DNA from: Adiantum capillus-veneris | Lineage: Eukaryota; Streptophyta; Polypodiopsida; Polypodiales; Pteridaceae | Assembly: GCA_014529385.2 (NCBI GenBank) | Contig: CM043942.1 | Location: 55,863,340-55,927,339 of the forward strand | Direction of reading: 5' to 3' | DNA length: 64,000 bases | In this document: positions 10,873 through 22,200 of the stretch, one piece after another | Numbering within the stretch: position 1 is the stretch's first letter | How the letters are laid out: every line of letters starts with the position of its first letter | Position numbers and translations under genes: made by a program | The notes under the pieces: generated by a model | What the model saw: only the letters and a program-made list of their open reading frames with translations | Databases searched by the model: none | What the model was told of the DNA's origin: nothing

Positions 10873-13557
10873 TTGGTGTGTCAGCATTCTTTGGAAAAGT
10901 CAATTAGGGTGTTCATTGATGATTTCTGTATTTATAGCTCCAAAATCATTGCATCTACAAAGGGTAGAAGAAGGGTTTAAAGAAGCTCTATGGACATGGT
11001 GAGGTTCAACTCAACCCCGACAAGTGCCATATAGGTGAGGATGAAGTAATCTTGGCTTGGCATAAAGTTTCTTACAAAGGCATTGAAGTGGATCCTTCGA
11101 AGAGCAAAGGCTCTTATTGAGCTACCATCACCAAAGATGTCTTAAGGAGGTCATCTCATTCATTGAAAAGGTGAAGTATAGGTCACGCTTCATTCACTTA
11201 GCCTTGGAGGTTGCTTTATCCTTTGCAAAAGTTAACACAACAAGTTGGAATTTGCATGGTCTGATGAGAATGGAAGAGTATTTTTGTAACGTAAAGTCAT
11301 TTTGTCAGAGCTACCAACACTTCATGCCTCCTTGTTGGGAGTACACATTCTTTGTTAGCTCTTTGTTTTGGAAGGGAAACAATTGGTGCTGTGTAGCTAC
11401 AACAGAGATCCCTCACAGTACAAGGATGCGACCCATCTACTTTGCTAGTAGGGTCATGAATGCTTTTGGAGAGAGACTACACACTCATGATGCTTTCTCT
11501 CATCGTTGTTTGCGGTGAGAGAAATTTTAGATCCTACCTACTACCATAACCTTTTGTAAGTTCAATGCAGAAAATGTGTTCCCCTGGGGTGTCATCTCAA
11601 ATGAATCTTAGTACTTAGGATCTCAAAGTGGGATTATGGAGTTGCAAGAGTTTCAATACTCTTTCAAGGTAGAAGTTAGTGTGCGTGCACAATTGGCAGA
11701 GATTCTCACTTATAGGGTACATGAGAAAGAAATTAAGGTGCCTCAAGTAAAGACCCTACCATTGCCACCACCAAAAAGTATTCCCAATGCTTTTACCTTA
11801 TTCTTTGATGGAGCTTTTCGACGAGCCACAGGGAAAGCAGGGGGAGGGCTAGTGTTGCTCAACCCAAGTGGAGAGGTGGTCATGAAAGAGAAGTTCAATC
11901 TACCAAGTTCAGCTAGCAACAATGAAGCAGAATACGACACACTAATTCATGGTTTGAAGATGTGCATTGGCCAAGGGATACAACGCCTCATGGTAAAGGG
12001 AGATGCACTTCTCATTGTTAACAGATTTTAGGCATTTGGGCATGCAAGAATGAAAGCTTACGGACAAAAGTTCATGCCATTCGTAGATTGTTTAATCAAT
12101 TTGAAGAAGTGCAACTATATCATATTCCTAGGAAACAGAATGAAGACGCCGATTTACTTGCACATCAAGTAGTTACATGTGTTGAGAAAGAAGTGCAGGT
12201 CATCATGGTGGCAGCAACTGTCAAGCAACCGAGATACCAGGGATTGGAGTCATTGACTCCCATTATTAGCTACATTTTGGAGGGCGAGTTTCCACAAGAC
12301 TTCACGAAGGCTCAAAAGAGGAGACTCATGAAGAAGGCAAGCGCATATCTCTTCCTAGAAGGCTCCCTCTATCAAAGAGGGAGGGATCAAGTATGCAGAA
12401 GAGTACCAACTATTGAGGAAATTCCAGCCATTCTAAAAGGTTTGCATGAAGAAGCATGTGGTGGTCATTTTGCCCAAGAATTAACTGTGAAGAAGATTTT
12501 GCTTGCGGGGTATGTTTGGCCAAGTCTGCATGTGGATGTCCAGCATTGGTGTAAAAGCTATCACAATTGTCAGATAAATGGAAATAGAAGGTTGGTGCAT
12601 GGCCCGAGGCAAATAGTGATTGCAAATGGACCCTTTGAAAAGTGGGGCATTGATGCCATGGGTCCTCTGCCTAGGACAAAAAATGGTAAACTCTACATTC
12701 TAGTGGCTGTAGACTATATGACTAGGTGGGTGGAAGCTCAAAGTGTGGCAAGAGTGAATGAGAGGACAGTTAGCAAGTTTGTGTACAATCACATTTGTTG
12801 CAGATTTGGCACACCTTTGGAGATTGTTTCTGATAATGGTCCAGGGTTTAGGAAGGGCTTGCTCACAGAAGTCTGTGAAGTACTTCACATTCTACATCGT
12901 CACAGTACACCCTACTATCCCCAATCAAATGGTTTGGTAGAAAAAGCTAATGGTGTCATTGCAGGCATCATTAGAAAGATGGTGAAAAACAAGACAAAGT
13001 TGTGGGATGACTTCTTGGATGGTGCCTTGTGGGCATATCGAACCACATATAGGGAAGCCACGGAGTTCACACCATTTCACTTGGTCTATGGTCAAGAGGC
13101 TTTACAGCCAATTGAACTAAACATTCCAACAATGCGACTTCATGGAAAATCAGCACAAGATGATCAAGAAGCATGGATGGATCGACTTCTTACCTTAGCT
13201 GAGCTTGAGTGGAAAAGAGAAGCAGCATACGAGTGCTACAAGAGGAAAGCTACGCAGGCGAAGGAGAAGCTTGACAAGAAACTAAAGGACAAAGGCATCA
13301 ATGAAGGAGATCTGGTGCTAAGGTATGACAATCGACTCGATAATCGTTTTGATGCCAAGTTTGAAACTAGATGGCAAGGGCCATACATAGTCAAGAAGGC
13401 TTTCAATTCAAGTTACTATCAGCTTATGAGTGTAACTCTAGCCAAAATTCCGAGGGGCCAAACAATGAAGATCTTGTCAAGGACTCTGAAGCACTCTCTT
13501 TGGAAAAGATGCTCTATGATGGTACATGAATATACCATCATCCAGGGGGAGGGCTAA
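10873..13557 (+). pseudogene. pol: D-family gypsy pol fragment, copy B: RT end, RNases H, integrase
   Basis: The sequence enters within RT (VFIDDF region) and continues through the degenerate RNase H, the second RNase H (FFDGAF, NNEAEY, KGDALL, NEDADLLA) and integrase (HEEACGGH, KWGIDAMGPLP, SDNGPGF, LVEKANG). From 10,873 to about 11,640 it has many one-base insertions relative to copy C. After that it is clean apart from a lost A near 12,020 that breaks the second RNase H. The zinc domain reads CKSYHNC where D has CKSCHTC, so one zinc ligand is lost. About 146 bp present in copy C (16,442-16,588) is missing at 13,428, fusing the integrase end out of frame. Confidence 0.85.
13546..13557 (+). 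promoter_or_regulatory. Polypurine tract of copy B
   Basis: GGGGGAGGGCTAA sits directly before the TGATAGCC that starts the LTR, the same arrangement as in copies C and D. Confidence 0.7.
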
Positions 13558-13800
13558 TGATAGCCGTTTTTCGGCTCTTTGTAATTACCACAGTGAGTTA
13601 CCTCACCCTACCAAAATCACCCAAAAATTGTGGCTATCCCTACCATTTCACTGTACATAGGCGTGCGTGAGTCACGGGACTTTTTCCATATCTTCTTAAA
13701 AACCCTCAATTAGCTAGTCATTGGGCTAGTTGAGCCAAAAAAAAAATTAAAAAATAAATAAATTATAAGTATATTATGGCCCATGCGTATGTAAATATTT
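13558..13800 (+). repeat. 5' part of the D-family LTR (copy B), truncated
   Basis: It matches the first 240 or so bases of the C LTR (16,714 on), starting TGATAGCCGTTTTTCGGC. At ATATTTCTA it switches straight into the middle of a gag gene. LTR and gag share TTTCT at the switch, so the junction is a short-homology join. Confidence 0.85.
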
Positions 13801-16311
13801 CTACGTCTTTGGGCTCTATGGATACGAAATGTTGCTAACCCTGGTGATGGTGCAGAATTTCTAAAGAAGGAGAGGTTCATAGCCGGACTCTTTCCTGACC
13901 TTAAGGTAAAAGTTGAGGCGGGTGCACCTGCTACCTTTGATGCAGCTGAAACTAGGGCTGCTGAGAAATATAGGAAACTCAAGTGCTTAAGGGGAGAGGT
14001 TCCAATAGAATGTCTTAGACCCAAAAATAAGTCACAAGCATCAACATCGATAGATCTTCCTGAGGTAGCGGCGGAAGTAATTGAGAAGTTAAATGAATCT
14101 TTTAACAGCCTGTCAATTCACCTTGCACAAGCTGTAGGTCCAAAGGGACAAGCAAAGAAGTCTGAAGAGCGAGATCCACGACCTAGGAGAGTCTTGCAAT
14201 GTTGGAATTGCGGAGAGTCTGGACATGGGATGTATAATTGTCCTTGGCCCCGTGGAGAGCCAGGGAGACCTAACATGAATTACCCAGTGATGAATGCAGA
14301 AGAAGGAGCTAGTCAACAACCAAGGCTTCTACAAAGGCCAAATGGACCAAGACCACCTCCACAAGGGATAGAAGGAGTTCCACCTTTGCCAGATCCAAAT
14401 GTGCATGTGGTAGAGGTGACAAATTCAAATGAGGTTGACATGGAAGCCAATGGCATTAAGCGTGGCCGAGGAAAAGGTAAAGAGAAAGAGGGTGTCCCAT
14501 CACAGAGTGACCATGGACAAGACAAGAAGGCAAAGGAGACCAAGGAAGCTAAGAGGACTCGACGTCGTATCAATCTCCAAGACTTCTCTCTTGGACATGG
14601 TATGGCTCCATACAACCTGTTGGAAGACATGCGAGGTAAGGGTCTTGATATCTCATGGTCTCAGTTTCTTGCATTATGCCCACAAGTTAGGAGGGATTTA
14701 ACAAAGGCAGCTAGCACTAGGAGAAAGGTAAAAGAGAGTTTTCCTGTTGTAAAAATTGCACATGCTGAAATGAACGAGGATATTACACATGTGCTAGATT
14801 GTTACATAAAAGGAAGATTGGTTAGGAAAGGTCTAGTGGATGGGGGTGCACAAATTTGCATCATGACAGAGGGACTCATGCAAAGACTAGGCATGCACAT
14901 CCAGGAGACACCTGAAATCAAAGTCAAGATGGCAAACAATAGCAAGGCTAGGTGTGTAGGCATTTGTAAAAATGTCTTTGTAGAGGCCTTTGGCATTAAG
15001 AAAGCGGTGGATTTTTATGTTATGTCGACCAAGGGAAGTGGTTATCCATTTATCCTAGGAAGACCATGGCTAATGAAAATGCGAGCTTTACAGGATTGGG
15101 AGAGTGGGAAATTAATTTGCAGGAATGACAATCATAAGAAGGTTGTCTTTGACATGAAGGAGCAATGCCAAGAGGAGCTCCATGAAGAATCATCTCAAAG
15201 TGAGACGGAAGAAGGTTGGACCGATAGCACTTCAGAAGAAGAAAGTAGCGGCAGCATTATTGAAGAGGAGTCTTCCATCGAAGTCATGGGGGTAAGGTTT
15301 AAGCCAAGAAACCAAGAGACCTCTTGTCAAGGCTTGGAGGAGGTAGGTCCTCAAGAGAACGAAGGTGTTCAAGATGAAGGGATGCTGGAAGGTATGCTAT
15401 CAACAACACTTACAAAGGATGAAAGAGAGGAGTTCAAATGTGTTCTAAGGAAGTTTCCTAGGCTTTTTGCTAAAGACTACACTGATGTGCGTGGAGTAGA
15501 TGCTATTCAACACAAAATTGAGTTGAAGCCAGAGGCCACACCTAAGGCTCAGAAGCTACGAAGGCTAGGAGTCATCAAGGAGCAGGCTTTACTCAAGGAG
15601 GTAAGAAAGCTTCTAGCAGCAGGGTTCATTTATCCAGTGGAGAATTCACAGTGGTTCTCTCCTGTTGTTGTCACTCCTAAGAAGAACGGCAAGTGGAGGG
15701 TGTGTGTGGATTACCGTCCCCTCAATGAGGCAACAAAGAGAGATCACTTTCCCCTCCCATTCCAGGATGAGATACTAAATGAGGTAGCTGGTCATGAGAA
15801 GTACACTGTGTGCGATGGTTACTCAGGTTACTTTCAAATAGGGATTGCACTAGAGGATCAATTGAAAACAACCTTTATCACTCCTTGGGGTTGTTATGCT
15901 TTTAGAGTCATGCCATTTGGTCTGACAAATGCTCCTGCAACATTCCAACGTTTCATGAATATGGTGTTTCAAGCATTCTTTGGAAAGTCAATTAGGGTGT
16001 TCATTGATGATTTCTGTATTTATAGCTCAAAATCATTGCATCTACAAAGGGTAGAAGAAGGTTTAAAGAAGCTCTATGACATGGGAGGTCAACTCAACCC
16101 CGACAAGTGCCATATAGGTGAGGATGAAGTAATCTTGCTTGGTCATAAAGTTTCTTACAAAGGCATTGAAGTGGATCCTTCGAAGGCAAAGGCTCTTATT
16201 GAGCTCCCATCACCCAAGAGTCTTAAGGAGGTCATCTCATTCATTCAAAAGGTGAAGTATATGTCACGCTTCATTCACTTAGCCTTGGATTTGCTTCATC
16301 CTTTGCAAAAG
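13801..16311 (+). pseudogene. gag-pol: Gag (partial), protease and RT, D-family copy C
   Basis: An open frame with no stop runs from 13,801 (mid-Gag, LRLWALWIRNVANPGDG-like) to the deletion junction. It lacks roughly the first 115 Gag residues of D. It contains the CWNCGESGHGMYNC knuckle (about 14,203-14,244), the DGGAQICIM protease site, ILGRPWL, the acidic linker, and RT with CDGYSGYFQI and FIDDF. It ends shortly after FIHLALDLLHPLQ, where the sequence jumps to the integrase C-terminus at 16,312. RNase H and most of integrase are absent, so the copy cannot act alone. Confidence 0.88.
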
Positions 16312-16684
16312 GCATCAATGAAGGAGATCTGGTGCTAAGGTATGACAATCAACTCGATAATCGTTTTGATGCCAAGTTTGAAACTAGATGGCAAGGGCCA
16401 TACATAGTCAAGAAGGCTTTCAATTCAAGTTACTATCAGCTTATGGACTTGAATGGTAAAGAGCACTCCAGGAAAGTAAACGGGTATCGCTTGAAGCCTT
16501 ATTTGAGTCGCCTTCTACCAAAGGATCTACCAAAGATCTGTCAAAAGGCCACTGTCTCATGTAAGTATTGTTACATGAAGCATGAGTGTAACTCTAGCCA
16601 AAATTCCGAGGGGCCAAACAATGAAGATCTTGTCAAGGACTCTGAAGCACTCTCTTTGGAAAAGATGCTCTATGATGGTACATG
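16312..16684 (+). pseudogene. Integrase C-terminal remnant, copy C
   Basis: About 120 codons of the GPY/F module (FETRWQGPYIVKKAF, then VNGYRLKPYL) and tail survive. They follow RT directly because about 2.3 kb is deleted. The join CTTTGCAAAAGGCATC has CAAA in both parents. The bases after the join match copy B (ATCAATGAAGGAGATC) better than D. The frame changes at the join, so RT ends at a stop at 16,336-16,338. Confidence 0.85.
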
Positions 16685-16700
16685 AATATACCATCATCCA

Positions 16701-16713
16701 GGGGGAGGGCTAA
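16701..16713 (+). promoter_or_regulatory. Polypurine tract of copy C
   Basis: GGGGGAGGGCTAA lies immediately before the LTR start TGATAGCC. Confidence 0.75.
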
Positions 16714-16714
16714 T

Positions 16715-16794
16715 GATAGCCGTTTTTCGGCTCTTTGTAATTACCACAGTGAGTTACCTCACCCTACCAAAATCACCCAAACACTGTGGCTATC
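16715..16794 (+). repeat. Split inverted repeat at the D-family LTR start
   Basis: GATAGC plus CACAGTG on the left, split by about 24 bases, pair with CACTGTGGCTATC at 16,782-16,794. A smaller hairpin AGCCG-TTTTT-CGGCT sits in the split. The same arrangement is present in the D copies and, with changes, in B. Confidence 0.6.
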
Positions 16795-18413
16795 CCTACC
16801 ATTTCACTGTACATAGGCGTGCGTGAGTCACGGGACTTTTCCCATATCTTCTTAAAAAACCCTCAATTAGCTAGTCATTGGGCTCGTTGAGCCAAAAAAA
16901 AATAATAATAATAATAAAAATATAAGTATATTATGGCCCATGCGTATGTAAATATTTCTTTATATATAGGGCCTAAATAAAAGAATTTTTTATAATTATT
17001 TTGGTATTTATTTAAATATTTCTACCTAGGTGTGTGTTATTTATGCTCTGTACATTGCCTCACCATTACCACAATTTTTCTTATCATTTTTCATACTCTT
17101 TATGCCATATAGAAATATTTTCATGTAAGCTTCTCTTATATTTGGTGTAACTCCACCCCAACAAAAATCCAAAAAAACTAGTTTTATTTATGTGTATATT
17201 TTTTCACTATTTTGATTTTTCCCTTCCTACATCTATTTTGTTTTTTTCTAAAAAATTAGAACACCAAAAATATTTATCTTTTTATGGTAGCCTCATAATG
17301 AGAGAGATTTCTTTTGACCCCTTTATATTTTTTCCACTTATATTATTTATATTTGACATGTACATATTTTTTAGACCCCTCAATATTTGATTTTTTTAGT
17401 TGTACTATATCCTAATCTCAAAAATATCTTCAATTATAGACCTACCAAATAAGGTCAAGGGTAGGTGGCATGCATACATGCACTATGGAGGGCTCACTCT
17501 TGGAGGTATTCAAAAGAATCATCCAAAGAAGGACCCCACAAGGACCTTTGCAGTGGAAAAAAACGATCGGTTTTGCTGAATTTTTAAAGTTCACTTGCTC
17601 TCCGAATTTGAAAAGGTAATACAAACAAAAGTTGTAGCTCGTGGGCTGAACTTTTGCCTCAAATTTTTTCATATTTTTTTGAGCTACGAGCTGTGAGCTA
17701 TGATTTTTTTAGTGGACCCCAGTTTTCCCATGCTATGCAGCCACACTCTCTCTTCCACTTTATCATTTTCCTCTTTCACACACACTTCTCCACTCATCAT
17801 CCCCATCTCTCTCACCACTCTTCTCTGCACACTACTCACCTTCTCCTCAACCTTGAAGAATAAGAGAAACCATGGTGAACTCATACCTCCCACACACAAT
17901 TCCATTCCAAAATTGACCACCTAGTCTCATTTTTCCTCCTCCAAATTACCCATATCTATCAAAAAACCACAAAATTCAGCCTCTTCTCTTAAAAGACAGC
18001 ATCATGGTGGTTGATTACTCAGCTTCAATTACCTTGTCTCTCAAGGAAGGTCAAGAGTGGAGAAAAAATGTACCGTCAAAGCTAGTGGACCGTCAACAAG
18101 CGTCAAAATTGGCCCTACTCAAGATACTTGGAGCATCAACCTTGTAAGAAATCCACCTTTTCTTACCTCTTAAGAGTTTTTCTTCCTTATTTGTATCCTA
18201 CATGGATACTCCCATTGTAAATATCCAATTCCATTTGTAAATTAATACTAACTCTACTAACACTAACCCACTATGAAAAGTCCTATCACCTCCATTTCTC
18301 TCCTCTCTCTTTCCCCACCAACTTCTTGATAATTCCAAGCAAAAGAAATTAGATAAATTGCTGAAAATCTAACCCAACCATGGTTAGAGGAGTAACCCTA
18401 GCCTTCAAAATTG

Positions 18414-18423
18414 CTATAAAAGG
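18414..18423 (+). promoter_or_regulatory. TATA box of the D-family LTR promoter
   Basis: CTATAAAAGG lies about 1.7 kb into the LTR and is kept in the two inverse copies (44,940-44,949 and 56,125-56,134). It is the best candidate for the element promoter, placing U3/R shortly downstream. Confidence 0.6.
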
Positions 18424-19079
18424 AGGGTGTAGCTAGCATAAAAGGGGGGAGCCATAAGCAAGAGCACTATGCTATAGCTTGAGAAGCCAAGCTCAACCTC
18501 TCTAGAAGGAGCTCTTGAGTGGAAGCTCATTGTCTTATGCATGTGCATGTGTTGTAATAGGGGATTAGCAAGGGAACTCTATGCCATTGTAAGAGAGAGA
18601 GTGATCATTCAATTGAGAGTAGGAAATCTATCAATTCTCCTACTAGTGTAAGCCCAACATTTGCTGAATCAAGGAGGGTGGATTTGGACTAAGCTTGGAT
18701 ACTTTGTCTCCCTTCCAACGTGAAGTAATGGACAACAATGATGCATAAGTGTCTTGGTGTTTTTTGTTAAGTTCTTGATAGCTTGTCTCTGGTGTTGTCA
18801 TCAATCTAGCCATAAATCCCACATACTGTAAGAGGGCGACAGGGTGGAGAGGACTCCCCTGGCTTTAAGACAGTGATTGGGGTGGTTTTTTTTGTGATGT
18901 GTTGTGGTGAAATTTACGCAAGCTATGTTGAACAAATACTAATCTCACTTTGATTTGTCATGACAGATTCGTAAGAAGGTATTAATGCAACAAGCACCCC
19001 TCCCCCTTTCTCTCTCTTTCTTAAATATATAGTTGTGTTTGCTTGATCATTGCCGATACGTTTCAAAGCAGCCCGAGCA

Positions 19080-19082
<3 letters not shown>

Positions 19083-19126
<44 letters not shown>
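19083..19126. repeat. CT microsatellite inside the LTR
   Basis: An uninterrupted (TC)n run. The matching GA runs at 44,249-44,283 and 55,430-55,468 differ in length, which accounts for most of the length difference between those LTRs. Confidence 0.95.
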
Positions 19127-19129
<3 letters not shown>

Positions 19130-20444
19130 TTTTAGTGTGTGAGAGTGTTCCATTGGTGTTAGGGTTAGTGTAAATTCATTGCTTGTTTGTGGGTTGCTCT
19201 AACGATTCTCCTCTTTTGCGTCCTAGTTCGCTCTTAAACTAGGTGGTGCCCCTCATGTAGTTGGGATTTGGCTGTGGGTTTGTTATTTTGGTTTGTGTTG
19301 TGTTGTGCCCCAGCCCCATTGAGCAGCATGGGAGCCTTGAAGGGTGTCTAGAGGTTGCTCTTCTTGTTGCCCGCCCCGGACCGCCTCACTAGATTATTAG
19401 TTTTGACCACCAAAAACCTTGGCTAAGGTATAAAAGCCAACTTTTGTAATATTTTTATAAGATTTTGGATAAGAAATACACAGCGTGAGCTAACGGTGCT
19501 CACTTCTTGCACTCTCCCACTTCCTACTCCCTCCCCGGTTGTCACATTGCAGTCGCGTCTGTTGCGTTGCAACCGTAGGTGAGAGCTCTACGCATTGGTG
19601 TAAGCATTTCACGGTATTTTGTAGCTTTTGGTGTCGTTGATCCACGGCCTAATTTCATCATAACTAGGAATTTACACTCTTAAATCAATAACTAAGTATA
19701 GGCGGGGTATTGGGGCATTATTGCTAAGCATTTAGATGCATTCTGGGTCGAAAACAACTAGGTCAAAATCTCACTATTGTTAATAATCGCGTTTTTTGCA
19801 CTTCATCGAAAGTGGGATTTGAGACCATAAGCATGTGTGCATAGGTCTTATAGACTTGTCCTAAAAGTTTCATTACGTTTGGATGTCATTTGATGCTGTA
19901 ATGGATGTGAATTGTTTGCCGATGAGCGATTGGCTCTTGGTGATTTCGGTCATTTGAGTGTAGCTTGAGTTAGATGCGAGTTGTTAGTTGTTTTCCAAGA
20001 GATTGACACCCTCTTGTAGCCTCCATGCACTAGTCGAGTCAGCTTCATCCCATGGATTGACAATTATTCGTGGTTCTCGCTAAATCTGCAATAAGATAGG
20101 AGTGAGGTTAGACGCACGTCCCACAAGAGGTGACTAAACAAATAATCAACATTCGACTTTCTAAAGTTTTTAGAACACGCAAGAATACCTCTTTTGAACT
20201 TTTTGTGAAAGTGACTTGTTGACATGTCACATTAGCAGAGTTCTTGTATCTATCTTATCGACGAGAAATATTCAATATATCCATATGATTATGGACAAAG
20301 TCCTTGACTTGTTGAAATGCCTCATCATTAACCAACCCCACCATAATTGGTGATAGAGGTTGAAAATCGTTCATAAGCATGAAGGGATTAAACTTAATCG
20401 TAATATGCTTTGCATCATATTAACAAACTCCAAACTAGAGAGGT

Positions 20445-20480
20445 AATCTTCCCAATTGAATTGTTTCAATTGGGAAGATT
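20445..20480. repeat. Perfect hairpin, 16-bp arms with 4-base loop
   Basis: AATCTTCCCAATTGAA is followed by TTGT and then its exact reverse complement. No neighbouring gene explains it. Confidence 0.9.
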
Positions 20481-21060
20481 GTTTCACGCTAATGTAGGTT
20501 CTTAGCATATCCTCTAGCACTTAATTAACATTTGCAAGTGTTAAGGTTCGGGCCATCTAGCCGGACACCCATCACATTGACCATACTAACCTTATCTATT
20601 CTTTTAATCATATAGAACAATAAGAAGTTATAAAGTAATTCCAAATCCTCACCGAGAGCTCCAACCACATTGTGCTCATGTCTGATCTTCTTCTCCCTTG
20701 CACTCCACACACATTGCGCACTCTTCAAGTGGTATTGCAGTTGGAGTGAAGGTCTTGTATCATTGCAATGTCGTGGAGGAGAATAGGACGAAGCTATAAA
20801 ATTTTCAAAATTATCTTGTAGCTAAAATTTGACTAAGTAAAAGATCGATTTTAGCTTGGTTCCATAATCCTTGCTGCAAATTTGACTAAGTAAAAGATCG
20901 ATTTTAGCTCGGTTGCAAATTTTTACTGATTTGTTTTGACCTGTAAAACAACCTATTTCATGTCTATTTTTGTTATTCTTGATTTTTTTTCCGAGATCAG
21001 CTTTGCAAAAGAAAGTTTAGGGTAGGTGCAGATCAGAGTAGCAAAGTTTCTGGAAGGTGC

Positions 21061-21340
21061 CATTATTTTGAGGTGCCAAAACTGATAGATCTACATTTAC
21101 ATTACTTAAACTATTGAACCTACATTTATGGCCGTACTGTGTAAAATGATGAATCTACACTAATGCTATCTAAATCGGTGGATCTATATTTATGGTTGTA
21201 CTATCTAATTGGCAATTTGCACTAGCATTACCTAAACTAGTAGATTTGCACTAAATAATTTGGTGTTGCTTAAATTGGTGAATTGACACCATGTTGACGC
21301 TTGTACACTGCCTAAATTAGCAAATTTGTGTACTTGACCA
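21061..21340. repeat. Degenerate short repeats (CCTAAA-x-x-G-x-x-GAT type)
   Basis: Six or more loose repeats of the type 'CTAAATCGGTGGATCTATATTTATGG' occur every 35-45 bases (motif shown in part: CTAAATCGGTGGATC). A related set in inverse orientation is inside element H at 26,990-27,270. Confidence 0.5.
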
Positions 21341-21470
21341 AGGCAAAGCATAAGATATAATACATTTATCACTTGTTTGACACAAAATTTGAGTGTGTTG
21401 GGTAATGAAATACTTACGAGATTGTTATCGATTATTCCAAATCACCTTATGTGATATGGTTTAATTTAGT

Positions 21471-21714
21471 AGTAATTAAAATGCTTATGGTGGATAGACC
21501 AACGAGGCATTCATCATAATAAAAAGATTCATCATAGCAATTAGCAATAAGTATTTGAGAAAATATAAATGTAAAAGGAAATAAACTTGCTTGATTGATC
21601 AAAATGAGAGAGAATTACAAGTTAAGCATGGTGGCCTTATAATGAAAGGTGGCAATAAATGATGAAAAGTGATATACACCATATGTGGAAAAATGTCAAG
21701 TAGCATGTGGGCTA
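21471..21714 (-). repeat. Left (3') LTR of element I, first part, split by H
   Basis: It matches 29,981-30,215, part of the intact right LTR of I (TATGGTGGATAGACCAACGAGG-type sequence). It breaks at GGCTA, where element H is inserted, and resumes at 28,443. The outer TG end is eroded, so the start is approximate. Confidence 0.7.
21710..21714. repeat. Target-site duplication GGCTA of element H (left)
   Basis: GGCTA recurs at 28,443-28,447. The intact I LTR has one GGCTA (30,216-30,230 region, GTGGGCTACACC), which serves as the empty site. Confidence 0.85.
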
Positions 21715-22187
21715 TGTAATGAAAATCTATAGATAATTATTTATTGCAGGTGGCAAAAGAATAAGTGAATTATGGACTATGCAAAAGGATAGCAAGTTTA
21801 TGGATATTTCATTATTAAAGTGCTCTTTATGAGCTATGGTCACTTTATGTGTGGGCAGACAATTTGTAATCATTTTAAGCATTCAAGAAATTTGTAAGTA
21901 AATATGTGCAAGAGGAAAATGCTCACTCTTGCACCGGGGGGGGAGGATTGCACCCAATGTCTGTGTCCTTCTTTTCTCTTCTCACATCTCCTCTCTCAAC
22001 ATGCCTCTGTAGCACTCCGCTATCGGAGATGTGCCTGCATGTGCTCTCCTACTTCTCTCTCTCTCTCTCAAATCGTGTACTATTGGTACATATGTGCATT
22101 TTGCCAAGTATGCAGATATGTTGATTCAATTGTCTGCAATATGCTATTTGTGTATTTTGCAGGCCCTCTGTGCACTTGACTACAACA
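21715..22187 (+). repeat. 5' LTR of element H
   Basis: It starts TGTAATG and ends CTACAACA. The direct repeat is 27,953-28,442. The two copies show many substitutions and small indels, so H is an old insertion. A tRNA primer-binding site follows after one base. Confidence 0.85.
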
Positions 22188-22188
22188 G

Positions 22189-22200
22189 TGGTATCAAAGC
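22189..22200 (+). promoter_or_regulatory. Primer-binding site of element H (initiator-Met tRNA)
   Basis: TGGTATCAAAGC matches the common plant PBS TGGTATCAGAGC at 11 of 12 positions and lies one base after the LTR end, which sets the + orientation of H. Confidence 0.85.

Larger units (their letters stand above)
16714..19388 (+). repeat. Complete 3' LTR of D-family copy C (2.7 kb)
   Basis: It starts TGATAGCC and ends GGACCGCCTCA. Both ends are fixed by comparison with the inverse copies at 43,986-46,645 and 55,167-57,827, beyond which all three diverge. It contains a TATA box at 18,414, a CT microsatellite at 19,083-19,126 and, near the end, the block GGTGGTGCCCC. Small open frames (17,654-17,924 and others) recur in every copy because they are LTR sequence, not genes. 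After 19,388 the sequence is unrelated flank. Confidence 0.85.
19389..21470. other. Unassigned sequence between elements C and I
   Basis: I find no convincing gene. 19,389-19,680 has a TATA-like GGTATAAAAGCC at 19,428 and resembles LTR or promoter sequence without a second copy in the window. 20,820-20,920 has two tandem copies of AAATTTGACTAAGTAAAAG. 21,061-21,340 is a run of degenerate 35-40-bp repeats. Short open frames (for example 20,525-20,728 on -) show no recognisable domain. Confidence 0.6.

Noticed and set aside
10474-10980. Open frames running through the N block
   Set aside because: They exist only because N codons contain no stops. Only the copia residues left of 10,673 are supported.
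17654-17924. Small ORFs conserved in three places (17.7, 45.5 and 56.7 kb)
   Set aside because: They are copies of the same LTR DNA. Both strands are open at once and differences between copies show no codon pattern.
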